From Takakia lepidozioides (Eukaryota > Streptophyta > Takakiopsida > Takakiales > Takakiaceae), in assembly GCA_030704615.1 (NCBI GenBank), contig CM060731.1:43526001-43586000 (forward strand): a stretch of 60,000 bases of DNA. The letters are read 5' to 3'. The first letter of the stretch is position 1. Each line of letters begins with the position of its first letter. The notes below the pieces were generated by a model that made no database searches, was not told where the DNA came from, and saw only the letters and a program-made list of their open reading frames with translations. The position numbers and the translations under genes were made by a program. Below are positions 37,170 through 46,914 of this stretch, one piece after another.

Positions 37170-38080
37170 CCAGCAACTCTCCAGGCCAACTAACTGCAGC
37201 TGTGAAGGCGGCTAGTGTTGGCATCTTGCCCCGCTGGGCAGCGCAATACCCCCAATGAATGTCACAGGGAGCTGTGCACGGCGACCATCCCCTGACTGCC
37301 ATCCAGGCCTGTAGGATGCTGACTCCTCCCAGAAATCCAGGGTGAAGCCCATGGGGTATAACACTGCCCCACCAACGAGGACATCGTAAGAGACGCGTCT
37401 GTCACAATGGCCTTGCTCGCATCACTGAGCCATCTACAGGATGATTCGGCTGCAGTCTAATAGCCAACTGATGCCCGGTGTTCATGCCGAGCCTGCTCTG
37501 ATCCTCCCAGAGATGTCTGTATCTGGAAAGGGCAAGGCTCCATATCCGCCTCCATGAGGCCCAAACCTGCAATAGCAGCTCTTGCCAACATCAGTGGCTG
37601 AGCTCCGAGTCCAACAAGACCCGCAGTGGCCGTTGGGTGGTACTTTTGCTGCCGGTCACTCAAAGTGAAAAAATGCCTCCTGGTTGTCTAACAAGACAAC
37701 TCCAGGTGTCACCATGGCGCGCTCAAAGGCTGGCCTAGCTGGCAGCTCCGTCAACCTGGCAGCTGCAGCTTGCCAGGGCGCAGCCGTGGCAGTCTTGACC
37801 TCAAATCCGAGGATCCCTCTGCCACTACACCTTCCACTAACTCCGCAGAAGATGAAGTGACTCTCCACTCTCACAGAGGGTGCGCTAGTCTGAACACTGC
37901 AGCTGGTCTCACTCCCGGCGTCCAATCATGGTTGCCGAGAACAGTGGGGCTTGACACACAGAGGTGGCTGCCCCCAATAACACACCGGGCTGCACTAGCC
38001 TTGGCAGCAGGTGTCAGTGCTGCACGTGTAGTCTCTCCCCAATGGCATAGTAACCTCCGCCTCGGTAACAGTCGGGCGAG
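37170..38080 (-). other. Element A region between gag and methyltransferase
   Basis: The retropepsin would be expected here, but I could not find a convincing D-S/T-G motif. The frames are mixed and carry stops. The end nearest the methyltransferase (about 37300-37040) includes the segment WPGELLEGNAHAED...TPLWGT, which is conserved in element B (43750-43910) and so belongs to the element's protein. Confidence 0.5.
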
Positions 38081-38082
38081 AA

Positions 38083-39891
38083 CTAGGTCCATGGATGGCG
38101 TTGACACTGTCTCCGCCAAGGTGAATGACTGAGGCAGCCTCGCCTGACGGCTTGCCTCCCCACGTTGTGGATCCAATCCACCTCTGCACCTCGTGGCTCA
38201 GGAACTCGTGCTGCTCCTCGAGTCACGGCTGCAGCAGACTCCACCTGCTCTAGTGGTAGTGCTGCTCCGCACATGAATCCCATGCCTCCCATATCTCCTC
38301 CCTCAGGAGCAGGAGGTGGACCATCCCGCCTGGGAGCCGGTACCGCCTGAGCTATAGCCATGGCAGCGAGCCTCTGCTCTAGCTGCTGAAGCCGATTGGC
38401 CATGCCTTGGTCAACACCCTGACCTCCGCGTCCTTGGCCATGTGGAGCTTGCCCTTGGCCTGCACCTCGTGCCCGACCACCTCGTCCTCTCTGGGCTGGT
38501 CCACCTCGCCCCCGGCCACCATTGTTCCCTTGGAACTGGCCTGGGCGCAACTCAGGATGCAAGTCATAACACTGGGCATCTCCATGCCCATACTTGCCAC
38601 AATGCCCACACTGCAACTGTGCAGGCTGTGCTTGTGCCGGCCTTCTGCCACTCTCTGGGCAATCTCTCTTGACATGGGTCCTCCACATGTCCAACATATC
38701 ACCCCTGGTTGCTGTTGGCCTGCAAAAGATGCCACGGGCCTCTGCACCTGAGGTCCCCTGTAAGCTCCATGGAACTTGGGCTGGGCAACCTTGCCCCCCT
38801 GACCACGCTGTTGGGCAGTCCCTTGTGCCTGTGGGCTGACAGCTGTGCCCCGTACAGGCATGTCCTTGCCAAATCCAATTGTAACAACTCGCTCCTCCAC
38901 CATGTTGAGCTCAATCCGCTCAGCCAGCAGAAACACATCTGCTAATGTGGGTTGGGCTGCTTGTAACAGGGTTGCATCTCGCACCCTTCTCTTGAGCTCC
39001 TTGTCCAGAATTCCATACCAAAACTGGATTGCCTGAGCTTCAGTAACCCCTTGGGTCACACTTATCAAGCGCCTCATACGAGTGTACGCCTCTCGCAGGC
39101 TCTCACTGGGTTTGCGCTGGAAGTCTTGCAAACTTCGCAGCTTCTCTGTCCGTACACCTTGGTAGTTCCTCCGCAACTCCTGGAAGAACTCCACCACCGG
39201 GTTGAATCTAGGCACATGTGTTGTAGTTGTGGCAGGAGGAGTAGTAGCACCTTTTGAACTGGTACCACCTGCAGAAGTACCAGCACTACTTGCTCCACTA
39301 CTAGTGCTGGCAGTGGGAGCTATTGGTACTGATGCAGCTACTGGTCGCGTCGTGCCTCGAGTAATGGAGACGTAGTCAGGTGACCAATACATCCTCCACT
39401 CCTCAATCTCTGCTTCATGTCCGCCTGAACTCGTGGTAATCGTCCATAGGCGGGCCTTCCAAATGCTGGAACAGTCCCTTCCACGCCATGAATGGGGTGA
39501 ATAGCTGTGGATTGCGCATCTGCTGCAAATCACACCAGCTGTCGAACTCCTGGATAAAGTCATCCAACTCGATTGTGCCCACAGCTCCAGAGTACCTACG
39601 AGGCCCCCTTGGTAGCTCCATACATCTCCTCCATGTCGTCCCACAACAATGGCGAATGAAAGTGCACACCTGTTGATTGAAGCTTCCGAGTCGGGGTGTA
39701 TGACTCTGCAATAGTTGAGGGTGGCGCTGTGAAGGTGGTCTGAACCGATAACCTCGTCTTGTGAACCCACTTTCACTGTTACTGCTGTAGCCGTACCCCT
39801 CAAAACCCTTGGGAACTCCGTGATGACACTCACAATGTGCACCTCCCCCACGTGAACTATAGGGCTTAGTTACTAATTCTAATAGTGACAC
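38083..39891 (-). CDS. Element A gag with two CCHC-type zinc knuckles
   Basis: Structural gag protein. The N-terminal part includes TRRGYRFRPPS, then SGAVGTIELDDFIQEFDSWC, FMAWKGLFQHLEGPPMDDYH and SPDYVSITRGT, matching element B. The capsid-like region continues through FNPVVEFFQELRRNYQG and FQRKPSESLREAYTRMRRLI to FLLAERIEL. Two nucleic-acid-binding knuckles follow: CWTCGG..HVKRDC (with a one-base slip at about 38690) and CGHCGKYGHGDAQC (about 38613-38572), then a Gly/Arg-rich tail. Three overlapping frames (39891-39415, 39851-38379, 38697-38083) show at least two frame breaks. The start codon is uncertain. Confidence 0.8.
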
Positions 39892-39899
39892 GGGGTGGA

Positions 39900-40480
39900 C
39901 ACCTATTGCAGTTAAGGGTGCATATCCACATGGCTCGGGGCACCTGCACCTGCATCCACAGCAAGAAATCCTATGGTTGGCTGGTCATTCAACCCAGCCT
40001 AACATAGAAGAAACACTGGTGGTCTTGCTGGTCATCACTCCAGCCTCACCACCGACAGCATACTAGGATTGACAGGTTGATCAAACCGGCCTAATCCCTA
40101 TGAAAGCAAGCGCCCACACAAAACCAACATGGCGCACAGTCAAGCAGCAGGTGTTGGGGGGGATCCAAACACAAGAAATCAAAACATCAACAACCCACAC
40201 CAAAATCCAGCTGCAATGCTGACCTGCAGAATATCCCAGCCCAAAACCGGACTGACTGGCCTCCACCAAGAGAGACTTTGGCAACTACGAGTACAAGGTA
40301 ATGAAAATAGTACAGAGATGGAGGGAAGAATAGAGCCGCCCAAGCAAGATCTAATCCTGATCTATGCTATCAACTCCAGACTTCTCTCAAAAATGCCTCG
40401 CTCGGCATGATGGTAAGGTGTAGGAGGTATATCTATGTCCAGAAACCTGCCACTAACCTTGTCCAAGCTTACAGTAGCTC
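39900..40480 (-). other. Element A leader next to gag, shared with element B
   Basis: From about 40260 to 39920 on the minus strand the sequence follows the leader of element B at 30720-31000 (TTCTTGTGTTTGGATCCCCC, GACTGTGCGCCATGT, GTGTGGGCGCTTG). This is original element sequence; the sequence upstream of it in A has no counterpart in B. Confidence 0.65.
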
Positions 40481-40483
40481 GCT

Positions 40484-41040
40484 CTAACCACCTCCTCCTC
40501 TTTCGCCAGGTAGAGACAAAGCAACACACTGAACTAAGAAAAACAAAGGTAGGGTCTGATAGTCTCTCAACTCGAAAGCTTTGAGACAGTTGCGGGTGTC
40601 CTCATTGCAAATGACTGCATCTCCTTCAAACAGAACAAACTTGTCCTCGCTAATGAACCCCCGCTCGTGGGTGGGCCTTGTGCAGAGCGTGTCCGGCTGC
40701 AACGCTGTCTGATTGCACAAACTGTGAGCTCCTGCTCCTCTACTCTAGTACACCACAGCCTTGTGGCTGAACACCTTGGTCCCGGGGGCTGTCTTTGGCT
40801 GTGTTCCAAGCCTAGCTTTCACCCACTTTGGTATTTCACTTACAGCTGCAGAACTGCTGGCTCCAACAGAGTTCGGACTGTCCAAAGCGATATTGAGGCC
40901 CTCAACGCCAACTACAGCAGTCTGTTGTCTACTGCTAATGCCTGACTCCCAGTATGCAATCAACTCGTCCAACTGTTCTCCACTCAAATCAGTCTAAGTT
41001 CCTTGGGAAACATAAATCTTGTCCCCTTGTGTGCACAGGC
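40484..41040 (-). other. Unrecognised open frames in the private leader of element A
   Basis: Minus-strand frames at 40987-40745 (LSGEQLDELIAYWESGISS..., 80 codons) and 40720-40484 (GFISEDKFVLFEGDAVICNE...) look protein-like rather than random and could be further exons of captured cellular sequence. I do not recognise them, and they do not obviously continue SURNod19. Confidence 0.35.
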
Positions 41041-41406
41041 TAAGAGAAGAGACATGCCCTTCAATTACATCCTCATTTCCCCCAGCCATACAAGGAGGAC
41101 ATCCACAGATTTGTCTCTCAAATAGACCAGAAATTGGTTCTAGAAACAGAATTGTGGATCTTTCACGACACACTCACACTCTAAAATTCCATAGATTTTT
41201 AGCAGAGTCCCAAAAACAGAAGAAACCAGGTCTAGATAGGTAGATTTCCCCTTTCTGCAACTATCCCCTCAAAAACTGAGTCAAACGGAGCTCATTTGAC
41301 AAAGATATGGCCAAAGCGGCTCTGTAACTATAATAAATGACCTTAAATAGAAACAAATACAACGAAAAATTATTTTAAATTGGTTCCCTTTGGTTCCCTG
41401 TTCCCA

Positions 41407-41430
41407 TTTTTTTTTTTTTTTTTTTTTTTT
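41407..41430 (-). repeat. Poly(A) tract (24 A on the minus strand)
   Basis: An uninterrupted run of 24 T on the plus strand, so poly(A) on the strand of element A and of the SURNod19 fragment. It lies about 0.1 kb beyond the last recognisable SURNod19 sequence. Confidence 0.9.
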
Positions 41431-41529
41431 CACTACAGTATAGTCACCGTTCCCAGGTGCCCATCGATTAATGCACCAACCAAATTGGATTCACCAACGC
41501 AATGGTGTATGCTGATGCGATACATCTGA

Positions 41530-43045
41530 TGTCAGCCGCCTGTCCAGTACCACAGATTGGAGGAGAGTAGCAAATCACACGCCCATCTTCCCCAAAACAT
41601 AGTACAATCCAGGGCTGAAGGATGCAAGTGCGACACTGCGCAGATCACATCATCTCCAAAGGGGCAACTAGCTTGTGAAAGAGATGCCTGCAAACAGGAG
41701 TTCCTGGTGGCAGCCATAACAGAAGGCCCGCTCCCTTCTTCCCATTTGCCTCGGCTAAATCACCAATCTCTTCAAACAGGGGCACCTATTATCCTCTCCC
41801 GTGTATCTACACATTCCGGAGAAAAGGGATTAGTGTTGCCACATCCCTCGACAATATACTCGATAGATTTGGTGAACCCGATGACCACCTTTGACAGGGC
41901 TCAACGCACTCATCCCAGGTAATATATTCCCATGTGTACTGTAGGTAGATGGTCATCTCAAGCTCATCGCCTTCAAAGCCCTCCTTCACAACACAGCGCT
42001 TCCCATCTGTGCAGCACTAAAGGCCTCCCAGGAACTTTCTACTAAAGGATCTCCTTTGCGGTCCACAGTCACATTGTGAAGATCACACGCCAAATCCAGT
42101 AGCTGACTGCAAATTGTTGTAGCCTCTAATTCGGGTAAAATAATAAACACAACTGGATCGCTCAGGCACTGTCGACCTTATGGCAGTACACCGGCCCGTA
42201 GCTTCTTCTCTATTTTCTACCCTCCTTTGTAAGGGTTAACACGGCACATGATAAGCTAGGGGCTGGAGAAGCAGTACTGGAATCCATCTCATGCTTTTAA
42301 AATGACGCCAACGTCAGCCCATAATTTATCACTCAGCTCCCTGCAACGGATTGTTGTCCGCTATAGCTCTGTGCCAGGTCAATAGGGATTATGGGCTAAG
42401 GTAAACCTTGTGGGCTGCAGCCATTTGTGAGGCATTTAGTGACTGGTGGGACGAGGCCCTTACACATTGTCTTCCTGTAGAGAACTTCCTCAAAACAGGT
42501 GTAAAAGATTTCAGAGAAGAGTAGAAATGAAGCAACCGGCATTCACTGCACCCTAGTTTGTTGACGGCCCCCCGTGTGTCACGGCCGTGGACATTAAGAA
42601 TTCATATCGGCTCGTAGCCCTCAGCAAGCAGGGAAGGAGCTGCAGTCTCTTCAGCAAAGGGCGCGGGGATAGTTGACTTGGTGCGCCTGGTCTCCGCACC
42701 AACACCAAAGTACTGCATCAACGTCTGTCCAGCTGAGAGCTTCACGCCGGAGCCAGCAGCCTTCAAATGAGGCAGCGTGTAAGGTAGATTGAGACGAAGA
42801 GTGCTTCTTCTCCACAGATTTCAGTAGCATCTCCTTATGGGTGTCTACATCATTGCTCGGTACAGAGAACTCGTACGTGATCCAGTGGTGCAGGTACATG
42901 TTGTTCAGAGGCACAGACATACCCTTCTCGTCCACAAACTCCGCATAGCAGTCCCTAATTCCCAGATGGCCCTTCGGAGCATCCACCACGAAGTGTTTGT
43001 TCTTTACGTCTCCAAGACTAGAACAATGCGGCGTCGCTGCTGGGT
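41530..43045 (-). pseudogene. Captured SURNod19-type gene fragment in the leader of element A
   Basis: Minus-strand translation matches the plant 'stress up-regulated Nod19' family in the right order: VVDAPKGHLGIRDCYAEFVD and NNMYLHHWITYEF (about 43000-42860), LMQYFGVGAETRRTKSTIP (about 42720-42650), ILNVHGRDTRGAVNKLGCSE (about 42597-42540), then after a probable intron ACDLHNVTVDRKGDP (about 42095), CCTDGKRCVVKEGFEGDELE, TWEYITWDECVEP (to about 41895) and CVDTRERI and GEDGRVIC-like remnants (to about 41545). It has in-frame stops and frame slips, so it is not functional. It lies inside the element (between A1 and gag) and in the element's orientation. Element B lacks it. SURNod19 proteins are secreted or membrane plant proteins of unknown biochemical role. 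Confidence 0.82.
42180..42535 (-). other. Probable retained intron in the SURNod19 fragment
   Basis: Similarity stops at ...GCSECR with a GTTGCTTC donor-like sequence at about 42535 and resumes just after TTTGCAG-like sequence near 42105. An unspliced intron argues against a simple copy from a mature mRNA. Confidence 0.4.
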
Positions 43046-43376
43046 GGCTGGTTGCAGCCGCATCACTAATCGAACAACTCTAGAATGCTACCACAGCCTG
43101 CCCTGAAATCACCGCTCCAGTGGTCACCCCATTGGCCGCTTCCTCATTATATCCTCTTTCTTTATTGCTGCCACTTAATCCCCATTCTCAGATATATACA
43201 CAGGTTGACAAAAATCGTAACAACATCTCAAGCTTTTTGTTCTGCTCCACTCGGCACACCTAACCAGTCTAACTGTAGGCTCCCCGTGACCAAGCTACAT
43301 TATAATAGTGCTTAAAAACAAAAACATCGTATCTAGCTTAACACTAGAAAACTAGATAGAGCTCATCTCTCTCGAG

Positions 43377-43726
43377 TGATAAGAAAAGCTAAGAACACAC
43401 TGTTGACACAAAACATGACAACCAAAACCATCACTCTTTAGAATAGAAGTCGAGCCAGGGGCACCCCAAGCTATGGGGACTCCACCCCACAACAACCTAT
43501 ACTCCCATCATAAGCACACTCAGTCCTAAACGATGCAGGAGCTCGGTCGCGCAGGCTCAACTCGAGAAAGATGAGCCGCGCGACTGCCGCTCTCGTGAAG
43601 ATAAGACGGACCAGGTATCAAACTAAACTTGACACCTGATTTAACACTTGACCTAAATCCAAGTGTTAAATACAAATAACTAGTTTTATTCTAGCTGTTT
43701 TCACACTGTGCTTATTTAACTTGACA
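43377..43726 (-). repeat. Element A repeat A1 (5' end of the element)
   Basis: On the minus strand it starts TGTCAAGTT at 43726 and ends TTATCA at 43377, matching A2 (31821-32169) with about two differences. No B repeat adjoins it. The sequence after it (CTCGAGAGAGATGAGCTC) differs from that after the A1 of element B and shows no clear tRNA primer site. Confidence 0.9.
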
Positions 43727-43730
43727 AAAC

Positions 43731-45369
43731 TACCAAGGGATAAGGACGGAGGGTGGCTTGGGGTGGTGAGCTTTTGGAGGGCAATAGCCATGCAGATGAT
43801 AGGCCACCACCTGATGAGAACAAACAATTGGCATACAAGGCTGATTTGCTTCCTCATGTGTCTGTTCATATTCCATTGTGGGGTACAGTTAGGAATTTGC
43901 ATCGAGTAACAGGCGAGTGTGTGCACCAAGCATGACAGGAGGCCTATCCATTGGTGAGTGAGGGGAGTTCAGTGATATCACCTGGACCTCCTCAGTTAGC
44001 TCCTTTGGATACAGTGCCCATTACCTGGCAACCACCTGACTCAGGGATTTGTTTGCTAGACCTGTTTGGAGGAATGAGCATTGGGCTTGCAGGAGTGTTG
44101 CAAGCTGGGATTAAAATACGCAAGTACTTGTATGTGGAGAAGGATGAGATAGCTCGGCGTATTTCTATGCGCCACATCGCCTTGCTCACACATCGGTATC
44201 CTGAGTTGCTGCCTCTCTCAGCAATTCAAGGGTATCAAAAGGCCTTGCCAGCAGACATTACCTTGCTGGGGGCGGATGATTTGGACCGGCATGGTGCCAT
44301 TGACTTGGTGATAGCTGGATGGCCTTGCCAAGGACACTTTCCCGCAGGTCATGGGAACGGCTTGCATGATGCATGATCGCATTTGTTTTAGGAGATATTG
44401 AGAGTGTTGCGTGACTTGCAGACGAGGAAAGTGCAACCTCTAGCCTATATCTTGGAGAATGTTCCTCTTATGGGGGACTCTCGGGCCAGGGTTATGGCCA
44501 GTGTGCATCAGGTGCGGTCTTGGATTGGATTGGCGGTGCTATTGGATGCAGCAGCGATGGGATCACGAGCGCATCGACCTCGATTGTGGTGGACCAATCT
44601 TGCACCACCAGAGCTGCTCAAGAGAGCATACGATTCCATTCAACGGCCACCCAATTTCACAGTTGAGGGCATTTTGGACCAAGGGAGGCAACCACAGAGG
44701 GTGCGACATGATGACCGTCCACCTCTAGTAATGGTAAATCGAGTGGGGCAGCCACGTGCGGCCTTGCCTACGCTCATGAGCTTTCCCTCGTCTCATGCTT
44801 TTTGAGACAATGGTCCTGGGTTGATTTGGGACAGTGTGCTACAGCAATTGATGTAGCCCAATGCAGATGAGCGAGAGCAGGCAATGGGATTTTCCACGGG
44901 CACTACAGCTGTGCCAGCTCTGTCAGAGGCATCACGCCGACATGTGTTGGGTCAAGCAATGGATCTAAATTGCTTGACATGGGTCATTGGCTTGTGCATG
45001 GTTGAGCAACGGAGGTTGCAGATAGTGGTGGCTACTTCTGCACTCCCATTTGGTATTGTATCCCCTCTGCCAACCGGGACGATTGAGGCAGTGAGTGGGG
45101 GTGAGCACAGGATCATGGGGTGCAAACACCCATGGCAGATGTGGGATGAGATGCGCAAAGAGAGAGTCATTGGATCTCTCAAGCAGCAGTATGAGGAGTG
45201 GGGAGAGCCATACACTGAGGGTCAGTTGGAGGCCAAGGTGGCCAATATTTTTGAAGAGGTTGAGAAAGTTTCTTCCCCAGAGGATGTTCTCAAGGTGGCT
45301 ATGGCGGAGCAAGTGGAGGCTACGCCACGGTTAGGGTGGGCGGATAAAGCCCAAGAGGTTACTATCTAG
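43731..45369 (+). pseudogene. Element B methyltransferase region with premature stops
   Basis: After the restored gag codons (43731-43739) an internal deletion brings in the pre-methyltransferase segment (WGGELLEGNSHADD, 43757 on). The methyltransferase itself keeps one frame from 43951 to 45369: motif I CLLDLFGGMSIGLAGVLQAG (DLFGG at 44059-44073), motif IV GWPCQGH (PCQ at 44323-44331), motif VI LENVPL (GAGAATGTT at 44455-44463), RAHRPRLWW, and VLGQAMDLNCLTW. It is interrupted by in-frame stops at 44374, 44389, 44803 and 44854. Compared with element A these replace Arg, Trp, Arg and Glu (or Gln). The gag frame and the methyltransferase frame no longer match, so this copy cannot make the polyprotein. 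Confidence 0.85.
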
Positions 45370-46913
45370 CAACCAAAAGATTCGTCTCCTACCTCCAAGC
45401 CTGATGTACCCAAGGTTGCAGTCACTGAGGACAATTGGGAACCAAATGTTGGACCTACAGTCACCGGAGGAGAGAGACGGAGGATCCAACAATTTCTAAT
45501 GGTTTATAGAAATTGCTTTGCCTTCGGTTTGAAGGATTTGGGGAGTTTGAAGGGTCAGGAGATTCGTATTGATTTGGCAAGTGACACGCCAATCTTTTGA
45601 AGGCCGTACCGGTATAGTGACATGGAAGGTCATTGATCCAGTCACGGACAATGGAGTTGTCAGGCGGGGAGTATGCCTCGGCAATGGTGATGCCAGCTAA
45701 GAAGGATATCTATGGCAATTGGACAGAAAGAAGGATATGTGGGGACTATCGTCCTATGAACCGTCAGACTAAGTCCGATAGATATGCCATGCCAACTCCA
45801 AAGGAAATCTTTGATGCCATTAGGCATGCAAAGGTGTTTAGCACATTAGACTTGCGATCCGGTTACCACCAGTTGCCAATCAAAGAGGCTGACAAGCAAA
45901 AGACGACATTCTAGGGGATTGACCAACATGAGAAGGATTGCTTGTACCAATGGCGGTTCCTACCGTTTGGGTTGAAGAATGCTCCCACAAAATTTCAGAT
46001 GGTCATGGATATGATTCTCGCGGGGCTAGACTTTGCCCGGTGTTACATTGATGACATCATCGTCTTTAGTGCTATGGTTGAGGAGCACGAGAGACACCTT
46101 CAGCTGGTGTTTGAGCGCTTGAGAGCGCATGGGTTGAAATTGCACCCTGGGAAGTGGAAGTTCTTCCACAACCAGATTGAGTATCTGGGCCACATGATAT
46201 ACCCTGGAGGATTGGGTGTTCAAAAGACGAAGGTGGAGGCCATTGCACACATTCCACGCCCCATAGATGTTAGCAGAGTTCGTGCTTTCATGGGGTTGGC
46301 AAACTACTATCGACGGTTTGTCAAGGGATTTAGCAGCATTGCAAAGGCTCTTACTAAGTTGACCAAGGTGGGTCAGGAGTGGCAGTGGGAGGAGGAGCAG
46401 GAGGAAGCCTTTGAGGAACTCAAGGCTCGATTGACTTCTGCACCTATTCTGAGGCGACATATTCGGGGGCGGTCTTTCCAGCTACATACGGATTGGAGTA
46501 TGCTGGGGATTGGAGCAGTGCTCACACAGATGGATGATGAGGGAAGAGAGTTCGTAGTGGCATATGCTAGCCGCTCAAACAATGATGTTGAGGCGAAGTA
46601 TAGTTCCTATGAAGGGGAGTATCTAGCTGCGGTATGGGCAGTGACACATTTCAGATGCTACCTCTATGGCAATCTCTTCACCCTTGTCACGGATCACCAA
46701 CCATTGAAGTGGTTGATGGAGTCAGACAAGCTTACAGGGAAGCTTGCACGGTGGGCACTTATGCTTCAAGAATACGACTTTCAGGTGGTGTATCGAGCCG
46801 GTATTGTCAATCGGGATGTAGATGGATTGAGTCGTAACCCATGCACGAGCGAGCATGATGATACTGGAGCTCGGTGGCATGGTGAGACGGATGAGGAGAT
46901 GGTGCTAGGATGA
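45370..46913 (+). pseudogene. Element B reverse transcriptase and RNase H, broken
   Basis: Pre-RT sequence (DLGSLKGQEIRIDLASDTPIF) is in the methyltransferase frame until a stop at 45597 and a small deletion near 45630. RT then reads from 45633: STLDLRSGYHQLPI, PFGLKNAP, CYIDDIIVF and GLANYYRRF. RNase H follows with LHTDWSMLGIGAVL and VTDHQPLKWL. A Trp codon in RT is a stop at 45912 and another Trp codon is a stop at 46911. The sequence is clearly homologous to element A throughout (opposite strand in this window). Confidence 0.85.
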
Positions 46914-46914
46914 C

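Larger units (their letters stand above)
31734..43726 (-). mobile_element. Element A: DNMT/PHD-bearing gypsy-type retroelement with split direct repeats, nested in element B
   Basis: A 11,993-bp insertion flanked by aaac (31730-31733 and 43727-43730) and lying in the gag of element B; removing it and one aaac restores the gag frame (RRN|YQG). On its own (minus) strand: A1 (43726-43377), a 3.5-kb leader with a captured SURNod19-like fragment, gag (39891-38080), methyltransferase (about 37163-35940), RT and RNase H (35494-34167), integrase with PHD finger (34099-32462), purine tract, B1 (32258-32172), A2 (32169-31821), B2 (31820-31734). The A copies differ at about 2 of 349 positions and the B copies at 1 of 87, so the insertion is recent. 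Several frames are nevertheless broken by single-base changes, often in homopolymers. Confidence 0.9.

Noticed and set aside
37170-38080. Retropepsin-type protease of element A
   Set aside because: I could not find a D-S/T-G motif in any frame with confidence, so no protease is claimed.
41530-43045. A functional host SURNod19 gene
   Set aside because: It has in-frame stops and frame slips, lacks a clear N-terminus, and lies wholly within element A.
43377-43726. A solo LTR, separate from element A
   Set aside because: It matches 31821-32169 almost exactly, and its outer end with that of 31734 gives the shared duplication aaac and restores the gag frame, so it is the 5' end of element A.
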